Assembly (NCBI GenBank): GCA_051653605.1
Contig: JBOFWL010000145.1
Span: 434,001-498,000 of the forward strand
DNA length: 64,000 nt
DNA from: JBOFWL01 sp051653605
Lineage (GTDB): Bacteria; Spirochaetota; Brevinematia; Brevinematales; Brevinemataceae
Direction of reading: 5' to 3'
Positions within the stretch are counted from its first letter, which is position 1. The number at the start of each line of letters is the position of its first letter. Of the stretch, positions 25,707 to 34,172 are shown one piece after another. Made by a program: the position numbers and the translations under genes. The notes beneath the pieces are model-generated. The model did not search any database. It had not been told where the DNA came from and saw only the letters and a list, made by a program, of their open reading frames with translations.

Positions 25707-26603
25707 TTAATCTAATCTAATGATGCGACCATCGTTGTCTGCAAGCCCAACGGCACTGCGTATTGCAGGAAGAGCTTTTTTAGCTTCCGCCTCAGAGCGA
25801 AAACCATTTCTCACCCGAACACGAAATATTTTTTGATTATCACCCATGTAATTTTCAGAAATATATACATTTTCTATGCCACTATCTAAAAGGCGTTGTT
25901 CAGTGGCACGCGCAGCAGAAATGCTTGTATGAGCCGACACCTGAATAACGAACTCACCATTTCCAATATCACTTTTAGCTTTTGCAGGAGTAGATGATTT
26001 TTTAGTTGCAGCCTTAGCTGGAGTTTTTTTCACAGGGGCAGCTGTTACAGGTTTAATAACAGGTATAGGCTTGGAAGAAGCTGCAGGCTGACTGACTGGG
26101 TCGGTCATCATCGGGATAGATGCTGGATCCAATGGAATTACGGGAGTAACGGCATTTTCGATGTTGATACGATCAGCGGGCATGTCTCGCTTGAAGGCAT
26201 TCCCCATCCAATATCCACCCAAAAATAAAATTCCACCTAAAAACACAAACAAAGATGCAATCCAAACAATTTTAGTATTAGTATCTTCTTGCTCTATTTT
26301 TTCAGATCTGCGAGGTAGAAAAGATGCTGCTGGATTTGCTGCAGTACGATTCATACGAGGCTCGTGAGAAGCAACTCTTTCACGGAAAGAACGCTCACGA
26401 AAATTGGGTTGTGAAGGTGCGCCGTGTTCTCTGTGGGCATGCTCACGAGAAAAGTCGTTGTCGAAAGAAGACTCGCGGTAGCTTGATTGCTGGTGTATAT
26501 GTTCGCGGGGTGTTGGCTCTCGGAGAGAGTGGTCTTCTTCGTAGTTTAAGGAAGGCTTTCGCTTAGTTTCTTCAAGAACATCTAAAAATTTAATTCTTGC
26601 CAT
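25707..26603 (-). CDS. SPOR-domain membrane protein with an Arg/Glu/His-rich cytoplasmic tail
   Basis: 298 residues in three parts. Residues 1-105 are hydrophilic and contain many RE or REH/RES units (REPTPREH, YRESSF, SREHAHREHG, FRERSFRERV), a degenerate repeat. Residues about 109-132 are a single transmembrane helix, so the tail is cytoplasmic. A Pro/Ala/Lys linker leads to a C-terminal SPOR domain (GEFVIQVSAHTSISAARATEQRL to the end), which binds denuded peptidoglycan at division sites. The architecture is that of FtsN/DedD-like or DamX-like division proteins. The repeat tail is unusual and could bind nucleic acid or protein. Confidence 0.85.
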   Translation of the reverse strand: MARIKFLDVLEETKRKPSLNYEEDHSLREPTPREHIHQQSSYRESSFDNDFSREHAHREHGAPSQPNFRERSFRERVASHEPRMNRTAANPAASFLPRRSEKIEQEDTNTKIVWIASLFVFLGGILFLGGYWMGNAFKRDMPADRINIENAVTPVIPLDPASIPMMTDPVSQPAASSKPIPVIKPVTAAPVKKTPAKAATKKSSTPAKAKSDIGNGEFVIQVSAHTSISAARATEQRLLDSGIENVYISENYMGDNQKIFRVRVRNGFRSEAEAKKALPAIRSAVGLADNDGRIIRLD

Positions 26604-26709
26604 CTCGGACCTCTTTATCGGGAAAGATTCTTTTGTCCTAAGTTTCTCGACACAATTTTAAATTACTAAAGGCCTTTAGAAAGTTTTTTTATAAAAGTCA
26701 AAAGAGATA

Positions 26710-26739
26710 TAGACAAATCACCTTGTTTTTTAGTATAAT
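26710..26739 (+). promoter_or_regulatory. Predicted promoter of smc
   Basis: TAGACA, 18 bases, TATAAT. A 6-bp inverted repeat, CTTGTT/AACAAG, brackets the -10 box and could be an operator. Confidence 0.5.
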
Positions 26740-26766
26740 AACAAGCTGTTATCAGAAGGAGACCTC

Positions 26767-29700
26767 ATGGCCAGCTATCTTAAATCACTAGAACTTCAAG
26801 GTTTTAAATCATTTGGAGGGAAAACTCGTGTTGAATTTGCTGAAGGCATTACGGGCATTGTTGGCCCTAATGGCTGTGGCAAGAGCAACGTTGTTGAAGC
26901 TGTTAAATGGGTTTTGGGCGAACAAAGTGCTAAATCACTTCGTGGTGACAAAATGCAGGATATTATTTTCAATGGGACAACCCACCGATCGCCTGCAGGT
27001 ATGGCGGAAGCTATTCTTACTTTTAATAATCAACAGCAATGGCTGCCTTTGGAATACCCCGAAGTTTCTATTAGTCGCCGAATTTTTCGTAGTGGAGAAG
27101 GTCAGTACTATATTAATGGTGCACGATCTCGCCTTAAAGATAATTTGGAGCTTTTTTTAGATACGGGAGTAGGAAGAGATTCTTACGCTATTTTTGAACA
27201 AGGTAAAATTGACCGACTTCTTTCGGAAAGTGCAGAAGATAGACGAGTTCTTTTCGAAGATTTTGCAGGTATTTCTAAATTTAAATTTCGCAAAGAAGAA
27301 GCAGAGCGTAAATTAGCTGCTGCTCGCGAAAATCTCGAGCGTCTTCAAGAAACATTGGATCGCCTTGAAAAGGAAATTGCTACTCTCGAACTTCAAGCGC
27401 AGGATGCAGAATCTTATAAAGAAACAAGTACGAGGCTTGGGCAGGCAGAACTTAAATTTGGGGCAGCACGTCTTCAAAATATGCGCCGAGAAATTGAAAA
27501 ACGCCAAAACGAAAGAGAGTCTTTAAAATCGGCGTTAAATCCTTTATCAGAAGATCTTACACGCATCGAAAATGAAATGTCAAAATCAGAGCAAGGTTCT
27601 GGTGATAAAGAGCGTCTTTTTGGAGAGATGAATGAGAAATTTCACGCCCTCGAAAAAGAATTAGCTCAAATCAAAACACAACGCACTGCTGCTGAACGTC
27701 GGATGGAAGATAATAATAAACGCCTGGTTGAAATATCTATTCGTTCTAAACAAGATAGAGAACGTCTTGAGGATGGCGAAGAAGAGCTGTCTGAAAAACG
27801 AGATGCAGTCTTTGATGCCGAAAAAAAAGAAGCAGCCGCAAGAGCTGTTTTGGCAAAAGCTGAAGAACTTCAAAATGCTATTAAGGCCGAAACCGAGGCC
27901 TTGGAGCAAGCATTGCTACAACGTTCTCAAGAATTGGGTTTTCCTCGAGCTATTAATCGCAGTGATAGTGAGAATATTCGTCGTGATATTGCCGAATTTA
28001 AAGGTCGTGTGTTTCAATACGAATCCGAAGAAATTAGTCAACAAGATATTCTTAAAACAAAGCAGCAAGCGATGAAAGCGGAAGAAACTCAAATAGAATC
28101 GTTAAAATCTCTGCTGGATCAAGCGGAAAAACTTGCGAAAACCTGCACAGATGCCAAAAACGAAGCAATTCGTATGGTTTCTGAACGAGAACGCCTCATT
28201 AAAGAGTGCGAATTAAAGCAGAAATCACTACTTGAAGAATCAAAAAGCTTAGATAAACGCATTATGACGGCATTAGAGCGGTCTTTAGAGCATATTCGTG
28301 CATTTAGAAAAGAACAACCTCTTCTTACTTCTGCGATTAAAGCAGCATTTGATGCTGTTGAAAAGGCGGCAATCGAAGGAAAAGTAGACTTGAACCTCAT
28401 TCAAACGCTCAAAATTGCCCTTCAAGATAGTGAAATCGCTTATGAACGCTTCGCTGGGAGCCTTTTTGGAGAAGATTTTACAGCAAAGTTGGCTCTTCTT
28501 GATGAAAATGATGCTCTTTGGGAACTTTTAGAGAAAGAAAGAGCAACATTAGATAGCGAAAAACAAATTTTAGAAGATGCTATCCAGAAAGAAGCACAAG
28601 CTATTGCCGACCAAAATGTTGCTGAAAATAATTTTAAAAATAGTGAGAGAGAATTTCGAAAGCTTCAATCGGAGGCAGAGCAGGCTCGTCTGGCTACAGA
28701 CCGTGCTAAAAGTGATCTTTTTAATGCACGCCAATCCCTTGAACAGGCTGAAAATAAACTTAACCTTCTTGAAGATGCTATTCGAAATTATGATGAAGGG
28801 CATGCGTCTCTTCGTGATCGTCGGCAAGAAATTAATGATAAAGTCAGTGATGCTCGTGTTTCTTATACAGGCTTTGAGGCTCAGGCAAAGGCGCTTCGTG
28901 GTGATATTCGTTCGCTTGAAATACGCCTCGATGATATTCGACGCTCCCTCAATAATGCAGATAGTGACGAATCAAATCTGAAGCAAACCGATGAACAGCT
29001 TAAAGAAGAAATAGAAGAACTCAACGAAACCGTGGATGAACTCACTCCTGAAATCGCTCGCCTCAAAAAAGATATGGCAAGTATCGCCGAAGAAATTCAA
29101 GAAATTTCGAAAGCAAAGAGAGCCTTGGAATCTTACCATAAAGATGCTCTTGAAAAATATAATAAGCTTCGTATGCGAGAAAGCGAAATGGAAGGCGTGC
29201 TGTCTGAGAGGATAAAAGTAATGCACGATGTTGAAGAAAGCCTTAAGGAGCAATTCCAGCGGGAAGATCTATCCTCTATCGAGCTTACAGAAGAAGATAC
29301 TTTGGAAAAATTGCAGATTAGCATTAAAGCCTTAAAAGAACAACTTTTTAAAATGGGCGATGTTAACATGATGGCCGTTGAGCAATTCCATGCCGCCAAA
29401 GAACGCTATACTACTTTAACCCACCAAAAAGAAGATATTGAAGCCGCTACTACTGATACGGAAACGCTTATTGCCGAAACCAATGCCGAGTCTTCCGAAA
29501 AATTTATCAAAGCTTTTGAAGATATTCGTAAATCTTTTAGAGACCTTTTTGCTCAACTTTTTGATGGAGGCCGTGCGGATCTCCTCTTGACAAATAAAGA
29601 AGATCCTCTTAGCTCCGGTATTGATATTATGGCAGAGCCCCCTGGGCAGAAGTTTCAGAATGTTAGCCTACTCTCTGGTGGACAACGAGCCATGGTGGCG

Positions 29701-29970
29701 ATCGCTGTTATTTTTAGCATGCTTAAACTTAAGCCCACACCATTCATTATTCTAGACGAAATCGATGCGCCATTGGATGATGAAAATATTGAACGCTTTA
29801 AAAAACTTCTTTCTCGTTTTAAAGATACGGGGCAGTTTGTGATTGTTTCTCACTCTAAAAGTACGCTAGAAGTGTGTGATGCGCTCTTCGGGGTGACGAT
29901 GGAAGAGCTTGGCTGCTCGAAAGTGCTTAGTGTTGCCTTTGATGAAGCCGATGAGCTGATCTTTAAGTAG
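26767..29970 (+). CDS. smc: Chromosome segregation protein SMC with no recognisable hinge domain
   Basis: 1067 residues, shorter than the usual 1150-1200. The ATPase head is complete. The N-terminus is SLELQGFKSFGGKTRVEF, Walker A is GPNGCGKS (33-40), and the NVVEAVKWVLGEQSAKSLRG and GVGRDSYAIFEQGKID blocks follow. The C-terminal end has the signature LLSGGQRAMVAIA, Walker B FIILDEIDAPLDD and the switch His in VSHSKSTLE. Two long coiled coils join them. Where the globular hinge with its glycine motifs should lie (about 500-660), the sequence has only a helical interruption at about 500-590 and no GxxGxxxD-type hinge text. SMC compacts and segregates chromosomes with ScpA and ScpB, which are not in this window. 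It is well expressed by its own promoter and terminator unit. Confidence 0.93.
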   Translation: MASYLKSLELQGFKSFGGKTRVEFAEGITGIVGPNGCGKSNVVEAVKWVLGEQSAKSLRGDKMQDIIFNGTTHRSPAGMAEAILTFNNQQQWLPLEYPEVSISRRIFRSGEGQYYINGARSRLKDNLELFLDTGVGRDSYAIFEQGKIDRLLSESAEDRRVLFEDFAGISKFKFRKEEAERKLAAARENLERLQETLDRLEKEIATLELQAQDAESYKETSTRLGQAELKFGAARLQNMRREIEKRQNERESLKSALNPLSEDLTRIENEMSKSEQGSGDKERLFGEMNEKFHALEKELAQIKTQRTAAERRMEDNNKRLVEISIRSKQDRERLEDGEEELSEKRDAVFDAEKKEAAARAVLAKAEELQNAIKAETEALEQALLQRSQELGFPRAINRSDSENIRRDIAEFKGRVFQYESEEISQQDILKTKQQAMKAEETQIESLKSLLDQAEKLAKTCTDAKNEAIRMVSERERLIKECELKQKSLLEESKSLDKRIMTALERSLEHIRAFRKEQPLLTSAIKAAFDAVEKAAIEGKVDLNLIQTLKIALQDSEIAYERFAGSLFGEDFTAKLALLDENDALWELLEKERATLDSEKQILEDAIQKEAQAIADQNVAENNFKNSEREFRKLQSEAEQARLATDRAKSDLFNARQSLEQAENKLNLLEDAIRNYDEGHASLRDRRQEINDKVSDARVSYTGFEAQAKALRGDIRSLEIRLDDIRRSLNNADSDESNLKQTDEQLKEEIEELNETVDELTPEIARLKKDMASIAEEIQEISKAKRALESYHKDALEKYNKLRMRESEMEGVLSERIKVMHDVEESLKEQFQREDLSSIELTEEDTLEKLQISIKALKEQLFKMGDVNMMAVEQFHAAKERYTTLTHQKEDIEAATTDTETLIAETNAESSEKFIKAFEDIRKSFRDLFAQLFDGGRADLLLTNKEDPLSSGIDIMAEPPGQKFQNVSLLSGGQRAMVAIAVIFSMLKLKPTPFIILDEIDAPLDDENIERFKKLLSRFKDTGQFVIVSHSKSTLEVCDALFGVTMEELGCSKVLSVAFDEADELIFK

Positions 29971-29988
29971 AAATGTTATTAAAAATAA

Positions 29989-30014
29989 ATAGCCTCTGTA
30001 AAGGAGGCTATTTT
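29989..30014 (+). terminator. Intrinsic terminator after smc
   Basis: ATAGCCTC, seven-base loop, GAGGCTAT, then TTT. Confidence 0.8.
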
Positions 30015-30023
30015 GATTTAGGA

Positions 30024-30060
30024 ATAAAAAACGGAGCAGGCTGAGGAAAGCCGACTCCGT
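30024..30060 (-). terminator. Intrinsic terminator for minus-strand transcription
   Basis: Minus strand: ACGGAG/CTCCGT outer stem, a 2x2 internal loop, inner stem GGCT/AGCC, then six Ts. An extra hairpin, ACTCAC-CTTG-GTGAGT, lies directly upstream (30061-30076). Confidence 0.75.
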
Positions 30061-30143
30061 ACTCACCAAGGTGAGTTTTGCAGATTGGAAGGGATTTTTA
30101 ATCACTAAGTACAGAATTTTTCGGCATATAAATGTCTTTTCTT
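30026..30143 (-). ncRNA. Possible small RNA (or long 3' UTR) downstream of the outer-membrane protein gene
   Basis: A promoter-like pair lies just after the stop codon of the gene at 30186, and about 120 bases later two hairpins end in a T run. The first hairpin has a CUUG tetraloop, a known stable type; the second is the terminator. The segment contains no plausible reading frame with a ribosome site. It may simply be the 3' UTR of the preceding mRNA or a 3'-UTR-derived RNA. Confidence 0.3.
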
Positions 30144-30149
30144 AAGTAT

Positions 30150-30177
30150 TTTATAGAAATAATAAGAAAAATGTGAA
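30150..30177 (-). promoter_or_regulatory. Possible promoter inside the 3' flank of the outer-membrane protein gene
   Basis: Minus-strand TTCACA, 16 bases, TATAAA. It lies in very AT-rich DNA, so chance matches are likely. Confidence 0.35.
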
Positions 30178-30185
30178 AAAAAATA

Positions 30186-31757
30186 TTAAATCGCTCTTAA
30201 GGAGGCTTCTTCTAGAGCATCTCTTGCTGCAGCTTCGGCGTTAGCTGTTTGTTCTTGGCGTAAAGCCTTTCGTGCAGCTGCACTAGCCTTTCGTGCAGGA
30301 GTGTTTTCGTACATAACAGCTAAGCTAAGAGAGAGACGATCTCCGTAAACACTTAAATTATCAAGTATTCTATAACTTTCTCGGTAGTAAGAAAAGTCAA
30401 CTCGACCCCATTTACCACCCATACCTAAGCCAGCGGTAACAAATCCATCATAAACACCAACTCGAAGGTCGAGGAAACGAAATAGTTTGATCTCTGTTCC
30501 TGCTCGGAATTTTTCAATGGGCATAAGATATGTGCTAGCTAAGTCTATACCTTCTACATAAAAACCAATTTCTTGAATCCAAGGATTTGTAAATAGGAAT
30601 CGGTATGAAATACCAATATCATAAGATGGAGAAAAAGAGCTTGTTGTTCTAAAACCACTTGTGCTGTTTATAACAGAGCTCCACTGAAAAGGTGTAGAAA
30701 ATGCATCTCGAATAGCAAAGCCTAGGATAAAGTTTTGTAGTTGCAAACTAACTCCGAAGTCGGAAGTGACAGCAAAGCCTTGAAGAATATCAAGATGATT
30801 AGCAGCTTCGTCGATAGTCACTTCGCCGTTGAGAGAATCTGATTTAAAACGTTGAATAAAACGTAGTGTTGCTCCAAGGCTTAAGCCAGATTGTTCATCA
30901 AGCCCTTTGAAAGCAATTTTATATCCATAACCAATATTTACAGCGATATCGGCGTAAAGGCGAGCATAAATACGGGGGAGAATGCTAAGTAATGCTTTTT
31001 CATCTATTTTGAGGCTTGTTCCTGTGCCACCATCTGTAAGGTTATCTTTTATTTTGTCAACGTCAACAGAGCCTGTGGCATCAACAAAGTCGACAGGAGT
31101 GCCGCTCGTTCCAGCTATTTGATTGAGAAGATTGTTTATTTGTCCATAAATTTCGCTATCACTAAGACCTGAATTTTTCAAATCTTGATACATCCCACTT
31201 GTAAAAATTTCTTCGATTTCACTTTGGTTAGCACTACTGATACCGCCAGAGGTGTCGATCAAATTACTTACCTGTGTTATGGTTTGAGAGAGCGTATTTA
31301 ATTTTATCCCTGAAAGTGGAGATTCGGGGGTATTAAATACGGAAAGATTCCCCTCGGCTCCCGCAGAGAGCCAAATTCCAAATCCCTTCCCCATAAATCC
31401 TAAATTTAAAGGAGAGGAGAGACCTGAGCTTATAGATCGCCCAAGGTATTGATCGAAGCTACCAAAATCGGTATTAGATACATCACCAAAACCTTTGGAA
31501 AGAGCAAGACCAAAATCGACAGCGTCGGGGCTCATTGAGAACCCTAATTCAAATATGGGGACAATTGTATAATCGAACATTAAACCAAGTGAAGCTGGAT
31601 TTGCTTGCGGAGAAAATGAGTATCCAAAGGTTGAAACACCAACACCACCCATACCCATAGATCTCGGGCTTTTATTGAGAATGCGTTCTTCTGAGGCAAA
31701 GCTTAGTGTGGTTGATAAAAAAAGTAAGCTAAAAATGGCAGTAAGAACTTTAGACAT
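30186..31757 (-). CDS. Outer-membrane beta-barrel protein, UPF0164/PorV-like (FadL-type fold)
   Basis: 523 residues with signal peptide MSKVLTAIFSLLFLSTTLSFASE. The mature start, SPRSMGMGGVGVSTFGYSFSPQANPASLG, is the typical entry to UPF0164/PorV/FadL-like barrels, where a GxGGA block is followed by NPAxL. The body alternates amphipathic strands, for example IGYGYKIAFKGLDEQSGLSLGATLRF. The last 40 residues are not barrel-like. They form an Ala/Arg/Glu helix (PARKASAAARKALRQEQ...) encoded with a 14-bp direct repeat, AGCCTTTCGTGCAG, near 30260-30300. AGGAGG precedes the ATG. Spirochaetes often carry several paralogues; the cargo is unknown. Confidence 0.65.
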   Translation of the reverse strand: MSKVLTAIFSLLFLSTTLSFASEERILNKSPRSMGMGGVGVSTFGYSFSPQANPASLGLMFDYTIVPIFELGFSMSPDAVDFGLALSKGFGDVSNTDFGSFDQYLGRSISSGLSSPLNLGFMGKGFGIWLSAGAEGNLSVFNTPESPLSGIKLNTLSQTITQVSNLIDTSGGISSANQSEIEEIFTSGMYQDLKNSGLSDSEIYGQINNLLNQIAGTSGTPVDFVDATGSVDVDKIKDNLTDGGTGTSLKIDEKALLSILPRIYARLYADIAVNIGYGYKIAFKGLDEQSGLSLGATLRFIQRFKSDSLNGEVTIDEAANHLDILQGFAVTSDFGVSLQLQNFILGFAIRDAFSTPFQWSSVINSTSGFRTTSSFSPSYDIGISYRFLFTNPWIQEIGFYVEGIDLASTYLMPIEKFRAGTEIKLFRFLDLRVGVYDGFVTAGLGMGGKWGRVDFSYYRESYRILDNLSVYGDRLSLSLAVMYENTPARKASAAARKALRQEQTANAEAAARDALEEASLRAI

Positions 31758-31791
31758 TATATCCTCCTACAGTATAGGGATAAATAATCCC

Positions 31792-32046
31792 TTAAAAAAC
31801 GATGAGCCTTCGACGATATAAGCTATGTAAGCTATCGTAGAAAGATGCTCGAGTTGTGCCTCTAATTACACCAAAGTAAGGGTCTAGGAAGTACTTAATC
31901 TCTAAGCCACACAAAATACGACGAGCTCTTTCAGCAGAGGATGGATGACGCAAGAAATCAAATAAAACAAACTCTGTTGCCGAAGAAAACTTTATATTTT
32001 GTTTAGAAAGAAATGCAGGCGCATAAAATCTACTTTTATATAACAT
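31792..32046 (-). CDS. Small hypothetical protein, 84 residues
   Basis: The reading frame encodes a basic protein (MLYKSRFYAPAFLSK...) with a central helical section, ATEFVLFDFLRHPSSAERARRIL, and a Tyr/Arg-rich end, SFYDSLHSLYRRRLIVF. The look is that of a small helix-turn-helix protein, but I recognise no family. No ribosome site precedes any of the possible ATGs (32055, 32046). A promoter-like pair places the -10 box over the 32055 ATG and seven bases before the 32046 ATG, so if real it may be leaderless. It ends 34 bases before the outer-membrane protein gene on the same strand. Confidence 0.4.
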   Translation of the reverse strand: MLYKSRFYAPAFLSKQNIKFSSATEFVLFDFLRHPSSAERARRILCGLEIKYFLDPYFGVIRGTTRASFYDSLHSLYRRRLIVF

Positions 32047-32053
32047 AAAGTAC

Positions 32054-32082
32054 ATTTTACACGATTTTTGTTGTAAAATCAA
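32054..32082 (-). promoter_or_regulatory. Predicted promoter upstream of the 84-residue gene and the outer-membrane protein gene
   Basis: Minus-strand TTGATT, 17 bases, TAAAAT. Confidence 0.45.
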
Positions 32083-32245
32083 GTTTATTACAAGATAATC
32101 AAAATAATATTGTCGATTGTTTGGTAATTTTAAGGCTTTTAATGATTCAATTAAATAACTTAATAAAGAAGCGTTAAAGAATAAACAAAAATTGGAAAAA
32201 TCCGATAAAAACCATTATAATGTTGTTAATATCGAGAGGCTAAGC

Positions 32246-33637
32246 ATGATTTCTATTAAGCCAGGTTCCCATTTATTTTTCATCGGCATAGGCGGTGTAG
32301 GGATGAGCGCATTAGCGTTAATTCTCAAATCTAGGGGTTTTATTGTTTCGGGTTCCGACCGTTCCCAAAGCACAGTTGTTGACGGCTTGATAGCAGCGGG
32401 CATTAAAGTTTATATCGGGCATAATCCTAAAAATATTACTAAAGATGTAAAATATGTTGTCTACACAAATGCTGTTGGCGAAACCAATCCCGAAATGCAA
32501 GAGGCTGTTACACGAGGTATTCCTTGTATTGTTAGGGCGGAAATGCTTAATTTTGTTGGTGGGCACTATTTTAGTATCGGTGTTTCAGGTACGCATGGTA
32601 AAACTACCACAACATCCCTTACGGCTCGAATATTTTTGTCGGCAGGAGTCGATCCAACTTTAGCCGTCGGGGGGCATCTAGAGGAGATTCACGGTGCAGG
32701 CTATGCAGGTAAAGGCGACACCATGATCTACGAGGCCTGTGAAGCTTTTGGGTCTCTCGCTCACCTCAATCCAGATATGTCTCTTGTTACGAATATCGAC
32801 GAAGATCATATGGAGTTTTTCAAAAACCTCGGCGAAGTTGAAGACCTCTTCTTAAATTTTTTCAACAATAATTTGGCGGCACACTCTCTTCTTATTTATA
32901 ATCAAGACGATAACGTGCTTCGTTCTGTCGTTGAAAAAAGTCAGGTTGCACGGCGGCTTTCAGTGAGTATGCGTGCTCAGCAGGGTGATTTTTGGTGTGA
33001 TAAGCTTTGCTTGAATGCGGCAACATCCCATTTTGATGTTTATTATAAAGATATTGCAGTAGGTTCTTTCACGCTTAATGTTCCTGGAGTACATAATGTG
33101 TCTAATGCAATGTTGGCTATTGCTGCGGCAAAATCTAGTGGCATCGATAATGATAGTATTTCACAAGCATTATTAGGCTTTAGAAACGCAGATCGCCGCT
33201 TCCAATTTAAAGTACAAAGTGATGAACTTACGGTTATTGATGATTACGCGCATCACCCTCGAGCAGTGGCATTAACGCTTACTGTTGCGCGTCGGCTTGC
33301 TTTGGAGAAAGGAGCGAAACTGGTGGTTGTTTTCCAGCCCCATTTGTACTCTCGCACGCGTTACTTCTATAAAGAATTCTCCGAAGCGCTTGGAGAGGCG
33401 GATAGTGTGATCCTCACGGATATTTACGCAGCTCGAGAACCTAATCCGGATAATCTTAGCTCCCAAATTATTTTGGATGAAATGCAAAAGATTGGCAAAA
33501 TTAGAGATATGGTATTTGAAAAAAATATGGATAATATCCCATCACTGATCAAACAGCGAACCAATGGCATTGCCTCGGTGGTGATAACCTTAGGGGCAGG
33601 AGATGTCTGGAAAGTATCGGAGAAAATTTTTGCATAG
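32246..33637 (+). CDS. murC: UDP-N-acetylmuramate--L-alanine ligase
   Basis: MurC adds the first amino acid to the cell-wall precursor in the cytoplasm. The protein has 463 residues from the ATG giving MISIKPGSHLFFIGIGGVGMSA, with GAGAGGC upstream; an earlier in-frame ATG adds 18 non-conserved residues and has no ribosome site. The N-terminal Rossmann loop FIGIGGVGMSALA, the ATP-binding SGTHGKTTTTS (114-124) and the C-terminal DDYAHHP motif are all diagnostic for MurC rather than MurD/E/F. No other mur genes adjoin; it leads an overlapping operon with TPR, PilZ, LapA and RadA genes. Confidence 0.95.
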   Translation: MISIKPGSHLFFIGIGGVGMSALALILKSRGFIVSGSDRSQSTVVDGLIAAGIKVYIGHNPKNITKDVKYVVYTNAVGETNPEMQEAVTRGIPCIVRAEMLNFVGGHYFSIGVSGTHGKTTTTSLTARIFLSAGVDPTLAVGGHLEEIHGAGYAGKGDTMIYEACEAFGSLAHLNPDMSLVTNIDEDHMEFFKNLGEVEDLFLNFFNNNLAAHSLLIYNQDDNVLRSVVEKSQVARRLSVSMRAQQGDFWCDKLCLNAATSHFDVYYKDIAVGSFTLNVPGVHNVSNAMLAIAAAKSSGIDNDSISQALLGFRNADRRFQFKVQSDELTVIDDYAHHPRAVALTLTVARRLALEKGAKLVVVFQPHLYSRTRYFYKEFSEALGEADSVILTDIYAAREPNPDNLSSQIILDEMQKIGKIRDMVFEKNMDNIPSLIKQRTNGIASVVITLGAGDVWKVSEKIFA

Positions 33638-34172
33638 GTTGCTAATTTGTTTATGCTTGCTTAGTGTTGCGCTGAACGCTCAAGAAAATACAGTTAACGG
33701 TTTTGATGCAAACACCGTAGACACCAAATTTGTTCGAGGTCTGAGGCTTAAAGGCATTGGCGATTTTCTATATAATAAGAAGGCATATGCTCAAGCGGTG
33801 CCTTACTACCAGCAAGCCCAAGAACTTATCCCAATGGAAGCCGATATTCCATTTATGTTGGGTAAAATCTATCAGCGAGAAAATCTCCATCGTTTGGCAG
33901 AACTTTACTACCAGCAAAGCATAGAGCTTTTTCAAAAATCAGAGAATTATGGTAAGACACAATTGAGGTCCTATCTTGCACGCATTCATATTGCGGAAGT
34001 ATATCAGGCGCAAGGTTTAAAAGAAAGAGCCTTCGCCGCTGTGTCGGCTCTTCGTAAAGAAGAAGGGTTAATCAAGTCTTCCTATCCTCAAGCGTGGGAA
34101 CAGCTCGAGTCTACTGTTGGTAAAATCTATCCAGCTGAAGCTACGATTATCCCACAAGGAGAAGCTCGATGA
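33603..34172 (+). CDS. Exported small TPR protein
   Basis: 189 residues. The ATG lies inside the end of murC (35-bp overlap) and is preceded by GGGGCAGGAG, although spacing is tight. It yields a credible signal peptide, MSGKYRRKFLHRLLICLCLLSVALNAQ. TPR-like units follow: GIGDFLYNKKAYAQAVPYYQ, then MLGKIYQRENLHRLAELYYQ, then a third helix pair. It probably acts as a periplasmic scaffold. A TTG after the murC stop is a possible alternative start but would remove the basic N-region of the signal. Confidence 0.65.
   Translation: MSGKYRRKFLHRLLICLCLLSVALNAQENTVNGFDANTVDTKFVRGLRLKGIGDFLYNKKAYAQAVPYYQQAQELIPMEADIPFMLGKIYQRENLHRLAELYYQQSIELFQKSENYGKTQLRSYLARIHIAEVYQAQGLKERAFAAVSALRKEEGLIKSSYPQAWEQLESTVGKIYPAEATIIPQGEAR

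Noticed and set aside
26324..26566. Plus-strand frame antisense to the SPOR gene
   Set aside because: Arises from the Arg/Glu repeat; no promoter, ribosome site or recognisable protein.
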